Shown here piece by piece: positions 1 to 9,100 of a DNA stretch of 19,651 nucleotides. Origin of the DNA: an uncultured Bacteroidota bacterium (GTDB lineage Bacteria; Bacteroidota; Bacteroidia; Chitinophagales; Chitinophagaceae); contig CAMLGR010000089.1 in assembly GCA_946479615.1 (NCBI GenBank), positions 1 through 19,651 on the forward strand. Direction: 5' to 3'. Under the pieces are notes generated by a model. It did no database searches, was not told where the DNA came from, and saw nothing but the letters and a program-made list of their open reading frames with translations. How positions within the stretch are numbered: the stretch's first letter is position 1; each line of letters starts with the position of its first letter. The position numbers were made by a program, and so were the translations under genes.

Positions 1-519
1 GGGAATATATCGGATCGTCGTTGCTATTTACTGCTGGAAGGCAAATGGGGATTACCGATGTTATTGATGAAAGACGTAGGATTGAACAGTGGTTTTATGA
101 TACCGCAGTATACGACGGCTGCATTGGTCACCGAAAATAAAACGTTATGCTTTCCCGCGAGCGCCGATAGTATTCCTACTTCATTGGGACAGGAAGATCA
201 TGTAAGCATGGGAAGTATCAGCGGAAGAAAACTCAACCAGGTACTGGACAACCTGGAAAATATATTAGCCATCGAATTATTAAGCGCCTGCCAGGCGATC
301 GAGTTCAGGCGGCCGTTAAGGAGCAGTAGCATACTTGAATTTGCGCATGACTATATACGTGAATTTGTCGGCTTCGCAGAAGAGGACCGGATCTTTGCTG
401 ATGATATTAATAAAGTAGCCAAACGGATAAAAGACTTTTCATTCGTAGAAAAAGTAAATACGTTTAGTAATGGTAAGAAAATTGAATTGAATAAAGGATA
501 TGCGGGGTTTGGTATATGA
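1..519 (+). CDS. hutH: Histidine ammonia-lyase, C-terminal part (truncated by window edge)
   Basis: The reading frame is open from the first base, so only the last 172 residues are visible; the N-terminal part with the Ala-Ser-Gly (MIO cofactor) motif lies outside. The visible part opens with GNISDRRCYLLLEGKWG and continues through GLNSGFMIPQYTTAALVTE, then ADSIPTSLGQEDHVSMG. These are the conserved C-terminal blocks of the HAL/PAL aromatic amino acid lyase family, including the QEDHVSMG block near the active site. The enzyme is cytosolic and deaminates L-histidine to urocanate, the first step of histidine degradation. Urocanate hydratase, the next enzyme, is encoded on the same strand at 10168-11841, which supports HutH over a tyrosine or phenylalanine lyase. 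An internal ATG at 58 is not the real start because homology runs through it. A family B palindrome begins 26 bp after the stop codon. Confidence 0.9.
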   Translation, partial: GNISDRRCYLLLEGKWGLPMLLMKDVGLNSGFMIPQYTTAALVTENKTLCFPASADSIPTSLGQEDHVSMGSISGRKLNQVLDNLENILAIELLSACQAIEFRRPLRSSSILEFAHDYIREFVGFAEEDRIFADDINKVAKRIKDFSFVEKVNTFSNGKKIELNKGYAGFGI

Positions 520-544
520 AGATCGGGCAGTTATTTATGTGAAG

Positions 545-770
545 AATGGAACACGGATAGATGTGGATGAACGGATACAAAAAGATATGATTAGAAATAA
601 GAAGCAGAAAAGTATGATTTATAAACGCTATCGTCTTTTTTACCACATAGGATCATAGGAACATAGATTTCACATAGATTTTCCTATGTGTGTATTTCTA
701 TGTGCCTATGATCCTATGTGGTAAAAAAATCCATTTATATCCGTTCATCCACATCTATCCGTGTTCCATT
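545..770. repeat. Family B palindromic element with a family A element nested inside
   Basis: Bases 545-577 and 738-770 are perfect reverse complements over 33 bp. They carry the ACACGGATAG core and three GGAT(A/G) blocks spaced about 10 bp apart. The stem encloses 160 nt, and a second independent palindrome (636-728) sits inside that interval, offset toward the right arm: 58 nt separate the left arms but only 9 nt the right arms. The same core recurs at 11877-11962 and in the array at 12656-13244. The element begins 26 bp downstream of the hutH stop codon. It codes for nothing convincing. A transcript would fold into a very long hairpin, so termination or mRNA 3'-end protection is possible. 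A non-autonomous mobile element is an equally good reading. Confidence 0.85.
636..728. repeat. Family A palindromic element (CACATAGG core)
   Basis: Bases 636-659 and 705-728 form a perfect 24-bp inverted repeat, with a T-run at the outer left end and an A-run at the outer right end. After one mismatch the pairing continues with ACATAGA. The arms are built from CATAG(G/A) words repeating every 8-10 bp. A near-identical 26-bp arm pair lies at 10026-10119. In this copy and at 10026 the ACCACATAGG ends lie at the base of the stem; at 5926-6049 they lie next to the loop. Confidence 0.85.
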
Positions 771-828
771 TTTCTCCTAAAGAAATACCCCTTCAATTCT
801 TCCTCCACACAAACATTCCACCTCCGGT

Positions 829-865
829 TTAGCCCCCTGGTGCCTTTTAAAGCAGGCTTTTTTGT
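829..865 (+). terminator. Weak candidate terminator
   Basis: AGCC-cc-CTG at 831-839 can pair with CAGGCT at 853-858 across a short loop, and a T-run of six to seven bases overlaps the end of the stem. The stem is short and bulged, so this is only a suggestion. It would close a transcript reading from hutH. The rest of 771-1125 holds no gene. Besides the operator-like pair there is a GGCCGT/ACGGCC inverted repeat (1050-1055 with 1078-1083) just ahead of susC whose role is unclear. Confidence 0.2.
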
Positions 866-921
866 TTTGAGAACGGTTGGCGCAAACGATAGTTAGTCAA
901 AATCTTTTCCACATTTATGTG

Positions 922-957
922 TGTAACCGATTGCAGAAGGTTATGCAATCGGATGCA
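922..957. promoter_or_regulatory. Pair of LacI-family-type operator candidates upstream of susC
   Basis: Two 14-bp imperfect palindromes with a central CG occur at 922-935 (TGTAACCGATTGCA) and 944-957 (TGCAATCGGATGCA). Each matches its own reverse complement at 10 of 14 positions. Their central CG steps are 22 bp apart, about two helical turns. They also form a perfect 9-bp inverted repeat with each other (927-935 with 944-952). A dyad with a central CG and flanking TGCA is the general form of LacI-family operators. Sugar-responsive LacI-type regulators commonly control polysaccharide-uptake operons. No regulator gene is present in the window, so the assignment is an inference from motif shape and position. 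Confidence 0.4.
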
Positions 958-1125
958 GACTGGTAGCGGCTTTCCGCGAATTACAATATCCAACACTGGT
1001 GATTAATATACAAAATGGGGCTCTAAAAGGTTGTAATTGAAGGAATAATGGCCGTTTTGAACTCAAATATTTTTTTTACGGCCGAAAAATTTAAATAATT
1101 TTTCACAACCTAAAATGCTTGGCTT

Positions 1126-4100
1126 ATGATTATTGTCTTACGCAGTTTTGCTAAGGGTGCAAAACAATTATCTGCGTTAACCCTTTGTCTCTTGCTCTCT
1201 TTCTCGCTATTTGCCCAACAACAAGTCACCGGTACCGTTAAAGACGAAACAGGTGCTCCGCTAAGCGGGGCCTCGGTTTTAGTCAAGGGTACCAATCGTG
1301 GTGCCACCACAGATGCGAATGGTAAGTTTATCATTTCCGCATCTCCTGGCGAGACCATTGATGTGACGATGGTCGGCTACAAAGCCGTTACTGCTAAGAT
1401 CGGCTCTGATGGTTCGGTTTCTGCAATCGAACTCATATCCGATATTTCCAGCATGAACGAAGTTGTTGTAGTCGGTTACGGTACACAAAAACGAAGCACA
1501 CTCACTGGTGCCGTGGCTTCCGTTTCGGGAAAGACCTTAAGTGAACTTCCTGTCGCTGGTATCGACCAGGCCCTCCAGGGAAGAGTTTCTGGTTTATCCG
1601 TTACCAATAACGGCTCACCCGGTACAGCCCCTATTATTGCGATCAGGGGTATCAGTTCCATCAACTTCGCTTCCGACCCGTTATTTGTAGTAGACGGTTT
1701 TCCAACAGGAAACCTTGCGGCCTTCGATTCAAAAGATGTAGAATCTGTTGAAGTTTTAAAAGACGCAAGCGCTGCCGCCATTTATGGATCAAGAGCATCC
1801 AGCGGTGTTATTATCATTACTACCAAAAAAGGAAAGAGGGATAACCGCATTTCGGTGGCTCTCGATTCTTATGTAGGTATGGCCAGTCCTTACAAGAAGA
1901 TCAAATTACTGAACACGGCACAGTACATTCAATATGCACAGGCGCTGCTCGGACCTACCGGTTTTGCAGCGGTACCCCGTTTTCAATCCGCCAATTTCAA
2001 TGCGCCGATCTATGCAGGTACTTCACAAACCTATGCGCAAACGAATACCGACTGGCAGGATGAATATTTTGTCGAGAATGCTGTTATGACACAGCATAAT
2101 ATTTCGGTAAGCGGCGGAAACGATAAATCGCGTTTCTATACATCTGCCGGTTATTTCAAACAGGATGGTATTGCCCAGGCGCTGAATTATGAAAGAGGTA
2201 ATTTCAGATTGAATTCCGAGCACACCATCAGTAAAGTATTCACCTTCGGAGAAAACCTGTACACTGCTTTCGGTGACCAGGCTTTTGAAGGAACAGGCGG
2301 TAACCGTTCCCCATTGACGAATGTAGTACGGATGCAGCCTTACCTGCCGGTACGTGACCCCACTAAAGCAGGTGGATTCAGAGGTCCGCAGAATAGTTTC
2401 GACGGATCTGATCCTACCAACCCCGTAGAAGCAGCCCTGATCGGTTATAACAATATCAAAACCCTGAAGATACTGGGTACGGCCTATGCAGACGTCAACT
2501 TTACTTCCTGGCTGAAATTCAGATCCACCTTTGGTGTTGATTATACTAATGCCCTGCAGGAACAGTATACTCCTATCTATAATGATGGCGGTACACTCAG
2601 CGCCACTACCGCTACGGTCACCAACCAGCGCCAGTTGTACACAACTTTCCTGTATACACAACAGTTGACATTCGACAGAACCTTTGGTGATCATCATATC
2701 AATGTGATTGCCGTTTACGAACAACAGGGACAGCAATACCGTAACGAAACATCAAAGGGCAGCCAGGCGACCAATGCGGTGCGCACATTGAATGGCGCTA
2801 CCAATGTTTCAGTCAATGAAAGACTGGAAGAAAACCTGATCAAATCATATATCGGTCGTGTAACCTATGACTTTGCCGGTAAATATCTTTTCAATGCAAG
2901 TATCAGAAGAGATGGTTTATCCGTATGGGCGCCCGGACATAAATTCGCCAACTTCCCTGCCGCTTCCATCGGATGGAAACTCGACAAGGAACGTTTTATG
3001 GAAAATATGAAATCGATTTCAGAAATGAAATTGAGAATCGGGTATGGTTCTACCGGTGTGAATGGTGTATTGATCGGTAATTATCCTTCGCTGGTTCCGG
3101 TCAATGCCAACCAATCGGATTATCCGTTCAATGGTACGATCTCCGGTCCTAACGGATCATTCTATAACAAACTGGGCAACCCGAACCTCGAATGGGAAAT
3201 CACGAAGCAACTGAATTTTGGTCTTGACCTCGGTTTATTGCGTAACAAGATCACGGTAACCGCAGAATATTTCATCCGTAAAACAGATAACCTGATCGTC
3301 AACATCCCGATCCCGCCATCTTATGGTTTTGGTAGCGGTGGTAACGTTCCTACCAATGCAGCTGCGATGCGCAACAATGGATTTGAATTGCAGGTTGGTT
3401 ATCATAAAACAGCCGGCGAACTGAAATGGGATGCCAGCGCACTCTTCAGTGCGATCCGTAATAAAGTAACGGATCTCTATTCTGCCAATGCTTCCTTCTT
3501 TGCCGGTGGCGATGCAGACTTCGGTGGTGGTGATATCACCAACACCGTGATCGGTCAGCCTATCCAGTCATTCTACGGGTATATTGTAGAAGGTATCTTT
3601 AAAGATGCCAATGATGTAGCCAACAGCCCTACACAGGTAATAGGTGTAACATCACCTGGTGACCTGAAGTTCCGTGATATGAATAAAGACGGAAAGATCA
3701 CTGCGGATGACAGGACCTTTATCGGCAGCTACCTGCCAAAATTCACGTATTCGTTCAACTATTCAGCGAACTACAGGAATTTCGATGCGAGCATTTTCCT
3801 GCAGGGCGTACAGGGCAACAAGATCTTCAATGCTGAAAGAGTAATTGTGGAAGGACAGATCAGATTGTTCAACTCCGGTACAGCTGTATTGAATGCCTGG
3901 ACACCTACGAATCAAAATACAGATATTCCAAGAACGATCAGCGGAGACCCCAATGGTAATGCCCGTGTATCCACCCGCTTTATCGAAGATGGTTCCTACC
4001 TGCGTTTGAAGAACCTGATGTTCGGCTATACATTCCCCGGATCGAAACTGTCTTCCTGGACGAGAGGAGCTGTTCAGCGGTTCAGGATCTATGTATCTTC

Positions 4101-4242
4101 TCAAAACCTGCTCACGCTTACCAAGTACAAAGGATGGGATCCTGAAATCGGTTCCCGCAGAAGCACACTGACAAATGGTATCGACTATGGTCAGTACCCA
4201 TCTGCAAGATCTGTACAGGTAGGCATACAGGTTGGTTTTTAA
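1126..4242 (+). CDS. SusC/RagA family TonB-dependent outer-membrane transporter
   Basis: This 1038-residue protein is the usual size for a SusC homologue. Residues 1-30 are a Sec signal peptide ending in SLFA before QQQ. Residues 33 to about 105 are a carboxypeptidase-regulatory-like beta domain (VTGTVKDETGAPLSGAS). The SusC signature EVVVVGYGTQKRSTLTGAV follows at about 112-130, then the plug domain with VEVLKDASAAAIYGSRASSG at 208-227. The rest is a 22-strand-type beta-barrel ending in a terminal Phe (QVGIQVGF). There is no N-terminal STN domain, so control through a FecR-type anti-sigma factor is unlikely, which fits the operator-like sites upstream. It would import an oligomer across the outer membrane using TonB energy, with the SusD protein encoded 33 bp downstream as lid. 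The substrate cannot be read from the sequence because no glycoside hydrolase or peptidase is adjacent. Confidence 0.95.
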   Translation: MIIVLRSFAKGAKQLSALTLCLLLSFSLFAQQQVTGTVKDETGAPLSGASVLVKGTNRGATTDANGKFIISASPGETIDVTMVGYKAVTAKIGSDGSVSAIELISDISSMNEVVVVGYGTQKRSTLTGAVASVSGKTLSELPVAGIDQALQGRVSGLSVTNNGSPGTAPIIAIRGISSINFASDPLFVVDGFPTGNLAAFDSKDVESVEVLKDASAAAIYGSRASSGVIIITTKKGKRDNRISVALDSYVGMASPYKKIKLLNTAQYIQYAQALLGPTGFAAVPRFQSANFNAPIYAGTSQTYAQTNTDWQDEYFVENAVMTQHNISVSGGNDKSRFYTSAGYFKQDGIAQALNYERGNFRLNSEHTISKVFTFGENLYTAFGDQAFEGTGGNRSPLTNVVRMQPYLPVRDPTKAGGFRGPQNSFDGSDPTNPVEAALIGYNNIKTLKILGTAYADVNFTSWLKFRSTFGVDYTNALQEQYTPIYNDGGTLSATTATVTNQRQLYTTFLYTQQLTFDRTFGDHHINVIAVYEQQGQQYRNETSKGSQATNAVRTLNGATNVSVNERLEENLIKSYIGRVTYDFAGKYLFNASIRRDGLSVWAPGHKFANFPAASIGWKLDKERFMENMKSISEMKLRIGYGSTGVNGVLIGNYPSLVPVNANQSDYPFNGTISGPNGSFYNKLGNPNLEWEITKQLNFGLDLGLLRNKITVTAEYFIRKTDNLIVNIPIPPSYGFGSGGNVPTNAAAMRNNGFELQVGYHKTAGELKWDASALFSAIRNKVTDLYSANASFFAGGDADFGGGDITNTVIGQPIQSFYGYIVEGIFKDANDVANSPTQVIGVTSPGDLKFRDMNKDGKITADDRTFIGSYLPKFTYSFNYSANYRNFDASIFLQGVQGNKIFNAERVIVEGQIRLFNSGTAVLNAWTPTNQNTDIPRTISGDPNGNARVSTRFIEDGSYLRLKNLMFGYTFPGSKLSSWTRGAVQRFRIYVSSQNLLTLTKYKGWDPEIGSRRSTLTNGIDYGQYPSARSVQVGIQVGF

Positions 4243-4275
4243 TTAGTATAATATTCAGACTTTAAACTAAAGTTT

Positions 4276-5853
4276 ATGAAAAGTAAAAAAATATATTTCG
4301 GGCTCATCATCGCAGGAGTGGCTACGATTGTCACTACCATTATTGCCTGCGATAAAAAACTGGATAAGTCCGATCCGAATGCGGTGACCGTAGATCAGTA
4401 TTTCAAAAATATCTCCGAACTGCAGAAAGGAACCAATTCTATTTATTCTGTGATGCATAGTTCTTCCCTGGTAGGGCGCGAATGGTTTTTCCTGCATGAT
4501 ACCCGCAGTGATGAAGTAGCATCAGGCGGCGCTCAATTGGAAGTGCCGCGTAACCAGTTATTGACCGGTGTTCATGATCCTACCAATTCAGTTATGAATG
4601 CTGTATGGAATGCTTTATATGTGATGATCCACCGCAGTAACGTGGTTATCTCCAACGGACCAGGTGTAACGGATGATGCAGCAGCAAGGGATCGTTGTGT
4701 AGCGGAAGCAAAATTCATGCGCGCCTGGGCTTATTTCGAACTGGTTAGCATGTGGGGGCCTGTACCTGTGTATTTAACACCGGTAACAGATCCAAGCCTG
4801 TTCGGACCACGGGTAAAGGAAGATGAAATTTATGCGCAAATCGTCAAGGACCTCACAGAAGCCGCTGCTGTTTTACCCGGCAAATCGGCTACCGATAAAG
4901 GACGCGCTACCAAATCAGCCGCCAATTTCCTGCTGGGAAGAGTGCTGATGCAAAAAGGAGATTATGCCGGGGCTAAAACCGCATTGCTGGCCATCCCTAC
5001 AACCGGCGCCGATGGATATGGACTGATGCCCCGTTATCTTGATAATTTCGAAGAAGAAAAAGAATTCAATAATGAGAGCATCTTCGAAGTGGTGTTCAAT
5101 GATAAAGGTGATAACAATTTCAACTGGGGTTCCGTCGGGGATGATCCTGCCGCCGACCAGTCAACTGTGCGTAACCAGGAATATTGTCCTGTTGCCTGGA
5201 GAAACCTGATTCCTTCCAATAAATATCTCAATGAATTCGAGAACACCGCTACCGGTGCTGCGAAAACAGATCCGCGTTATAAATTCTCTGTGTATGAAAC
5301 AGGAGATACCTATAACAATGGGAATACGGTACTCGGCGACGGTGATCAGAATGGTAATTCATCTGTTGTGAATGGCGTTACCAAAAAAGTAAGCTGGCGT
5401 AAATTCATGATCCTGTATAAGGAAACCCTCTCTTCCGCGAATTTCCACCCAGGTGGTAATAACCAGCGCCTGATGCGTTATTCCGATGTATTGCTGATGC
5501 TGGCGGAATGTGAGAATGAAGGAGGCAGCGTTCCCAATGCGATTGGTTACCTCAACCAGGTGCGCGACAGGGCTGATGTGGCGATGCCGCATTACCCCAC
5601 CGCCCAGTTCCCTGCCGGTAACAAAGCGCAGGTAACACAGGCCATCATGCACGAAAGAATGGTAGAACTTGGTTGTGAAGAAATACGCAATATCGATATC
5701 GTTCGCTGGAGAAAGAAAGGATATTATACTACCGATCCTTTATCTTATTTCGTAGCCAACAAACATGAATTGCTGCCACTGCCACAGACAGAAGAAGATA
5801 ATAATCCCAAACTGTCCGATGGAGGCGTTAACAAGCAGAACCCTGGTTATTAA
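4276..5853 (+). CDS. SusD/RagB family nutrient-binding outer-membrane lipoprotein
   Basis: The protein has 525 residues. It begins with a lipoprotein signal peptide whose lipobox Cys is residue 25 (VTTIIAC-DKK), so it should be anchored in the outer membrane facing out. The TPR-rich SusD fold is supported by the early DPNAVTVDQYFKN segment, the FMRAWAYFELVSMWGPVPV motif around 150-170, the late QRLMRYSDVLLMLAECENE motif, and the C-terminal HELLPLPQTEEDNNP motif. These last elements are hallmark positions of RagB/SusD proteins. It lies 33 bp after susC on the same strand, the classic operon pair, and would act as the hinged lid that delivers substrate to the SusC barrel. A hairpin terminator follows 33 bp after the stop. 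The ATG at 4276 is the only start that gives a complete signal peptide. Confidence 0.95.
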   Translation: MKSKKIYFGLIIAGVATIVTTIIACDKKLDKSDPNAVTVDQYFKNISELQKGTNSIYSVMHSSSLVGREWFFLHDTRSDEVASGGAQLEVPRNQLLTGVHDPTNSVMNAVWNALYVMIHRSNVVISNGPGVTDDAAARDRCVAEAKFMRAWAYFELVSMWGPVPVYLTPVTDPSLFGPRVKEDEIYAQIVKDLTEAAAVLPGKSATDKGRATKSAANFLLGRVLMQKGDYAGAKTALLAIPTTGADGYGLMPRYLDNFEEEKEFNNESIFEVVFNDKGDNNFNWGSVGDDPAADQSTVRNQEYCPVAWRNLIPSNKYLNEFENTATGAAKTDPRYKFSVYETGDTYNNGNTVLGDGDQNGNSSVVNGVTKKVSWRKFMILYKETLSSANFHPGGNNQRLMRYSDVLLMLAECENEGGSVPNAIGYLNQVRDRADVAMPHYPTAQFPAGNKAQVTQAIMHERMVELGCEEIRNIDIVRWRKKGYYTTDPLSYFVANKHELLPLPQTEEDNNPKLSDGGVNKQNPGY

Positions 5854-5885
5854 GAGTCTTAGTTGAGTTGAGTCCTGAATATTCC

Positions 5886-5916
5886 GAACAAAGGCTATGT
5901 AATGTAGCCTTTGTTC
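5886..5916 (+). terminator. Terminator of the susCD operon
   Basis: GAACAAAGGCT (5886-5896) pairs perfectly over 11 bp with AGCCTTTGTTC (5906-5916) around a 9-nt loop, 33 bp after the susD stop. The following bases ATTTCGG give only a short T-rich stretch, so termination may be partial. The position at the end of the operon makes this role likely. Confidence 0.65.
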
Positions 5917-5925
5917 ATTTCGGCT

Positions 5926-6049
5926 CTTATGTAAAACCCTATGTTCCTATGTGCCTATGTGGTAAAGATTACGCAAGACTGATATAGTTCTATTGCCGGT
6001 TGGCGTAGATTCACCACATAGGCACATAGAAACATAGGTTTCACATAGA
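5926..6049. repeat. Family A palindromic element, inside-out arrangement
   Basis: The left arm at 5926-5963 and the right arm at 6013-6049 are reverse complements. They match perfectly over the 17 bp nearest the loop (ACCACATAGGCACATAG in the right arm) and imperfectly beyond. Compared with the copies at 636 and 10026, the arms are turned around: the ACCACATAGG ends face the 49-nt loop (5964-6012) rather than the base of the stem. The element lies between the susD terminator and the start of the FG-GAP lipoprotein gene. Confidence 0.8.
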
Positions 6050-6126
6050 AGATAAATAGAAATCACAGTACAGTATATTCAATATTCAATTATCTTAGGC
6101 TATCCCTTCATTTATAATTGTCACCG

Positions 6127-9100
6127 ATGATATCCAATCCAAACAAAACGTTTGCAGGCATTATCATAGCCTCGCTTTTACTTTTTTCCTGTCACCCAAA
6201 AACCACCGATACCTTGTTTACCGGATTGTCTGCTTCGGAATCGGGCATTCATTTCAGCAATGATATTACCGAAACGGATTCTACCCATTCGTTTATCAAT
6301 GAATTCGGGTATATGGGTGGCGGCGTAGGCATCGGAGATTTTAATAATGATGGGCTGAAGGATATTTTCTTTTCCGGTAACCAGGTAAGCTGCCGCGCTT
6401 ATATCAATAAAGGCGATAACAAATTTGAAGATATTACAGAGAAAGCAGGTCTTACCACTGATATATGGGCCACCGGCGTCAGTATCGTGGATATCAATAA
6501 CGATGGATATGACGATATTTATGTTTGCGCTTTCGGAAAGAATTTATTGACCCGGGATAAAAACCTTCTTTTTATCAATCAGCATGATCTTACATTCAAA
6601 GAAGAAGCCGAAGCGTATGGACTGGCAGACCTCGGCTATTCCACGCAGGCCGCATTTTTCGATTATGACCGGGACGGTGACCTGGATATGTTCCTGGTGA
6701 ATTATCTTTTTTCTGCCAGCAATACCAATAATATCGTTCCTATCGACAGGACAGGTCATTCACCTGCGAATGATAAATTATACAGGAATGATGGAGATTC
6801 CGCACATACAGGCCATCCTGTTTTTACAGATGTGACCATGGAAGCCGGGATCAAAGAAAGCAGTCTTGGTCTTGGCGTTACCATCAGCGATCTGAACAAT
6901 GATGGCTGGCCCGATGTATATGTGGCAAATGATTTTATATCGAACGATGAATTATGGATCAATAACCATGATGGCACCTTCTTTAATTCCATCGACCGGT
7001 TTATGCGTCATCAGAGCTATTCCAGCATGGGCTCGGATGCAGCCGATATCAATAACGATGGATTACCCGATGTTATGACGCTCGATATGCTGCCGGAGGA
7101 TAATAAAAGAAAGAAGACCGCTTTCTTTTTTATGAACTATGAACGTTACCAGGCAGAACGGAATATGGGGTATGAGCCGGAGTTCATGCGTAATATGCTG
7201 CAGTTGAATAATGGCTCTTATATGTCCGGGGATACCAGTATCCCGTATTTCAGCGAGATCGGTCAACTGGCGGGTATTGCTGCTACCGACTGGAGCTGGA
7301 GCGTATTGCTGGCCGATTTTAATAATGATGGCTGGAAGGATATTCATGTGACCAACGGGATCGGGAGGGATTTTATCGATGGTGATTTTTTGGAATTCAG
7401 CACCCAGATATTTTCCGGTAGCCAGACAAAAGAAGAACAGGAAAAAGCCATTCGTGAAAGACTGGCTTCGCGCAACCATGTTACACTTGCCAATTATTTA
7501 TACCTCAACAACCACGATTATACGTTTGCTGATGCGGCTGAAAAGGGAGGCGTAAATGAGCCCTCCATGTCAAATGGCGCAGCGTATGCCGACCTGGATA
7601 ATGATGGTGACCTCGATCTCGTTGTCAATAATATCAGCAAGGAAGCATTTGTATTCCTGAATAATACCAATCGAAAAGATAAGCCGGCCGGTGCTCATTA
7701 TCTCACCGTAAAACTGAAAGGCGACAAACTCAATACGCATGGCTTTGGCGCCAGGGTTACCATTTATACCGATGGACATGAACAGGTACAGGAACAAAAC
7801 CCGGTTCGCGGTTATTTTTCATCGGTCGATCAGCAATTGCTGTTTGGATTGGGGAAATATAATAAGGTAGATTCACTGGTAATCGTATGGCCGGATCTAA
7901 AGACACAAACCCTGGTGAATATCACTGCCGACACGGTAAAAGAGCTGGTTTGGGAGCAGGCTGGCTCTTCCGAACCGACAGATTACCAAACACCTGCAAC
8001 GCTTTTTGCCGATATTACTTCCGGTAATGGAATTGTGTATCGTCATCATGATAATTTATTCAATGACTTTGCTTACCAGCGGCTTTTACAACAGAAATAC
8101 TCCCAGCTCGGGCCTTTTATCACGACCGGCGATATCAATAACGATGGAGCTACCGATTTCTTTATCGGCAATGGATTTAACTTTTCCGGTGCTGTATTTA
8201 CCCAGCAAAAGAACCAGTCATTTACCGGCAAAAGCCTGGTCGATAGCACCAAGCTGCAGGAAGACATGGACTGTCTTTTATTCGATGCAGATGGTGATGG
8301 CGACCAGGACCTGGTCGTGACCAATGGTGATATATTGTTTGAGGACGGGTCGCCCAGTTATCAGCCGCGGTTATATATGAATGATGGAAAGGGGAACTTC
8401 TCTCTTTCATCCGGCATTCCTGCAACGGTAAGCACGATTGCCGGTGCAGTGGCTGCCGGGGATTATGACGGCGATGGCGATCTTGACCTGTTTATTGGTG
8501 GAAGGGTTTCTAAAAAATATCCGGTGGCTCCGCATAGCTTTTTATTACAGAATAATAAAGGGGTATTTACCGATGTGACCGCTAAAGTATGTCCTGCCCT
8601 GCAACAGGCAGGCATGATCACTTCGGCTGTATGGACAGATTTTGATAATGATAAACAGGTAGATCTCGTGATCGCGGGTGACTGGATGCCGGTACAGTTC
8701 TATAAAAACAATAAAGGCAATTTGCAGGATGTTACGGCTGCTACAGGGTTGACTAATATAAATGGCATGTGGCGTTCATTGATCGCAGCTGACATCGATA
8801 ATGATGGTGATATGGACCTGGTAGCCGGCAATCTCGGGTTAAATTGTTTATATAAAGTAAGTGCCCAGTATCCGATGCAGGTAATGGCTTCCGATATTGA
8901 TGGGAATGGTTCTATCGACCCGGTTTTCTTTTATTATATAAAGGATAAGGTAAATGGTGAACGCCATTCATATCCCGGTATCGGAAGAAGCCAGTTTGCC
9001 GAACAGGTACCTGGTATCAAAAAAACGTTTTTACATTACGACGATTATTCACGCGCAACAGCCGATGATATCTTCAAAGGAAAAGCAAAAGATAATTTGC

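Noticed and set aside
545..770. Insertion sequence
   Set aside because: There is no transposase frame in the element and no visible target-site duplication, so only a repeat is claimed.
464..896. Short ORFs on both strands with YPFIHIYPCS-type peptides
   Set aside because: They are translations of the family A and B repeat arms; the same peptide pattern appears in the tandem array at 12656-13244.
2023..2736. Minus-strand ORF of 237 codons inside susC
   Set aside because: It is fully covered by a convincing SusC coding sequence in the other strand and shows no recognisable domain; antisense frame openness only.
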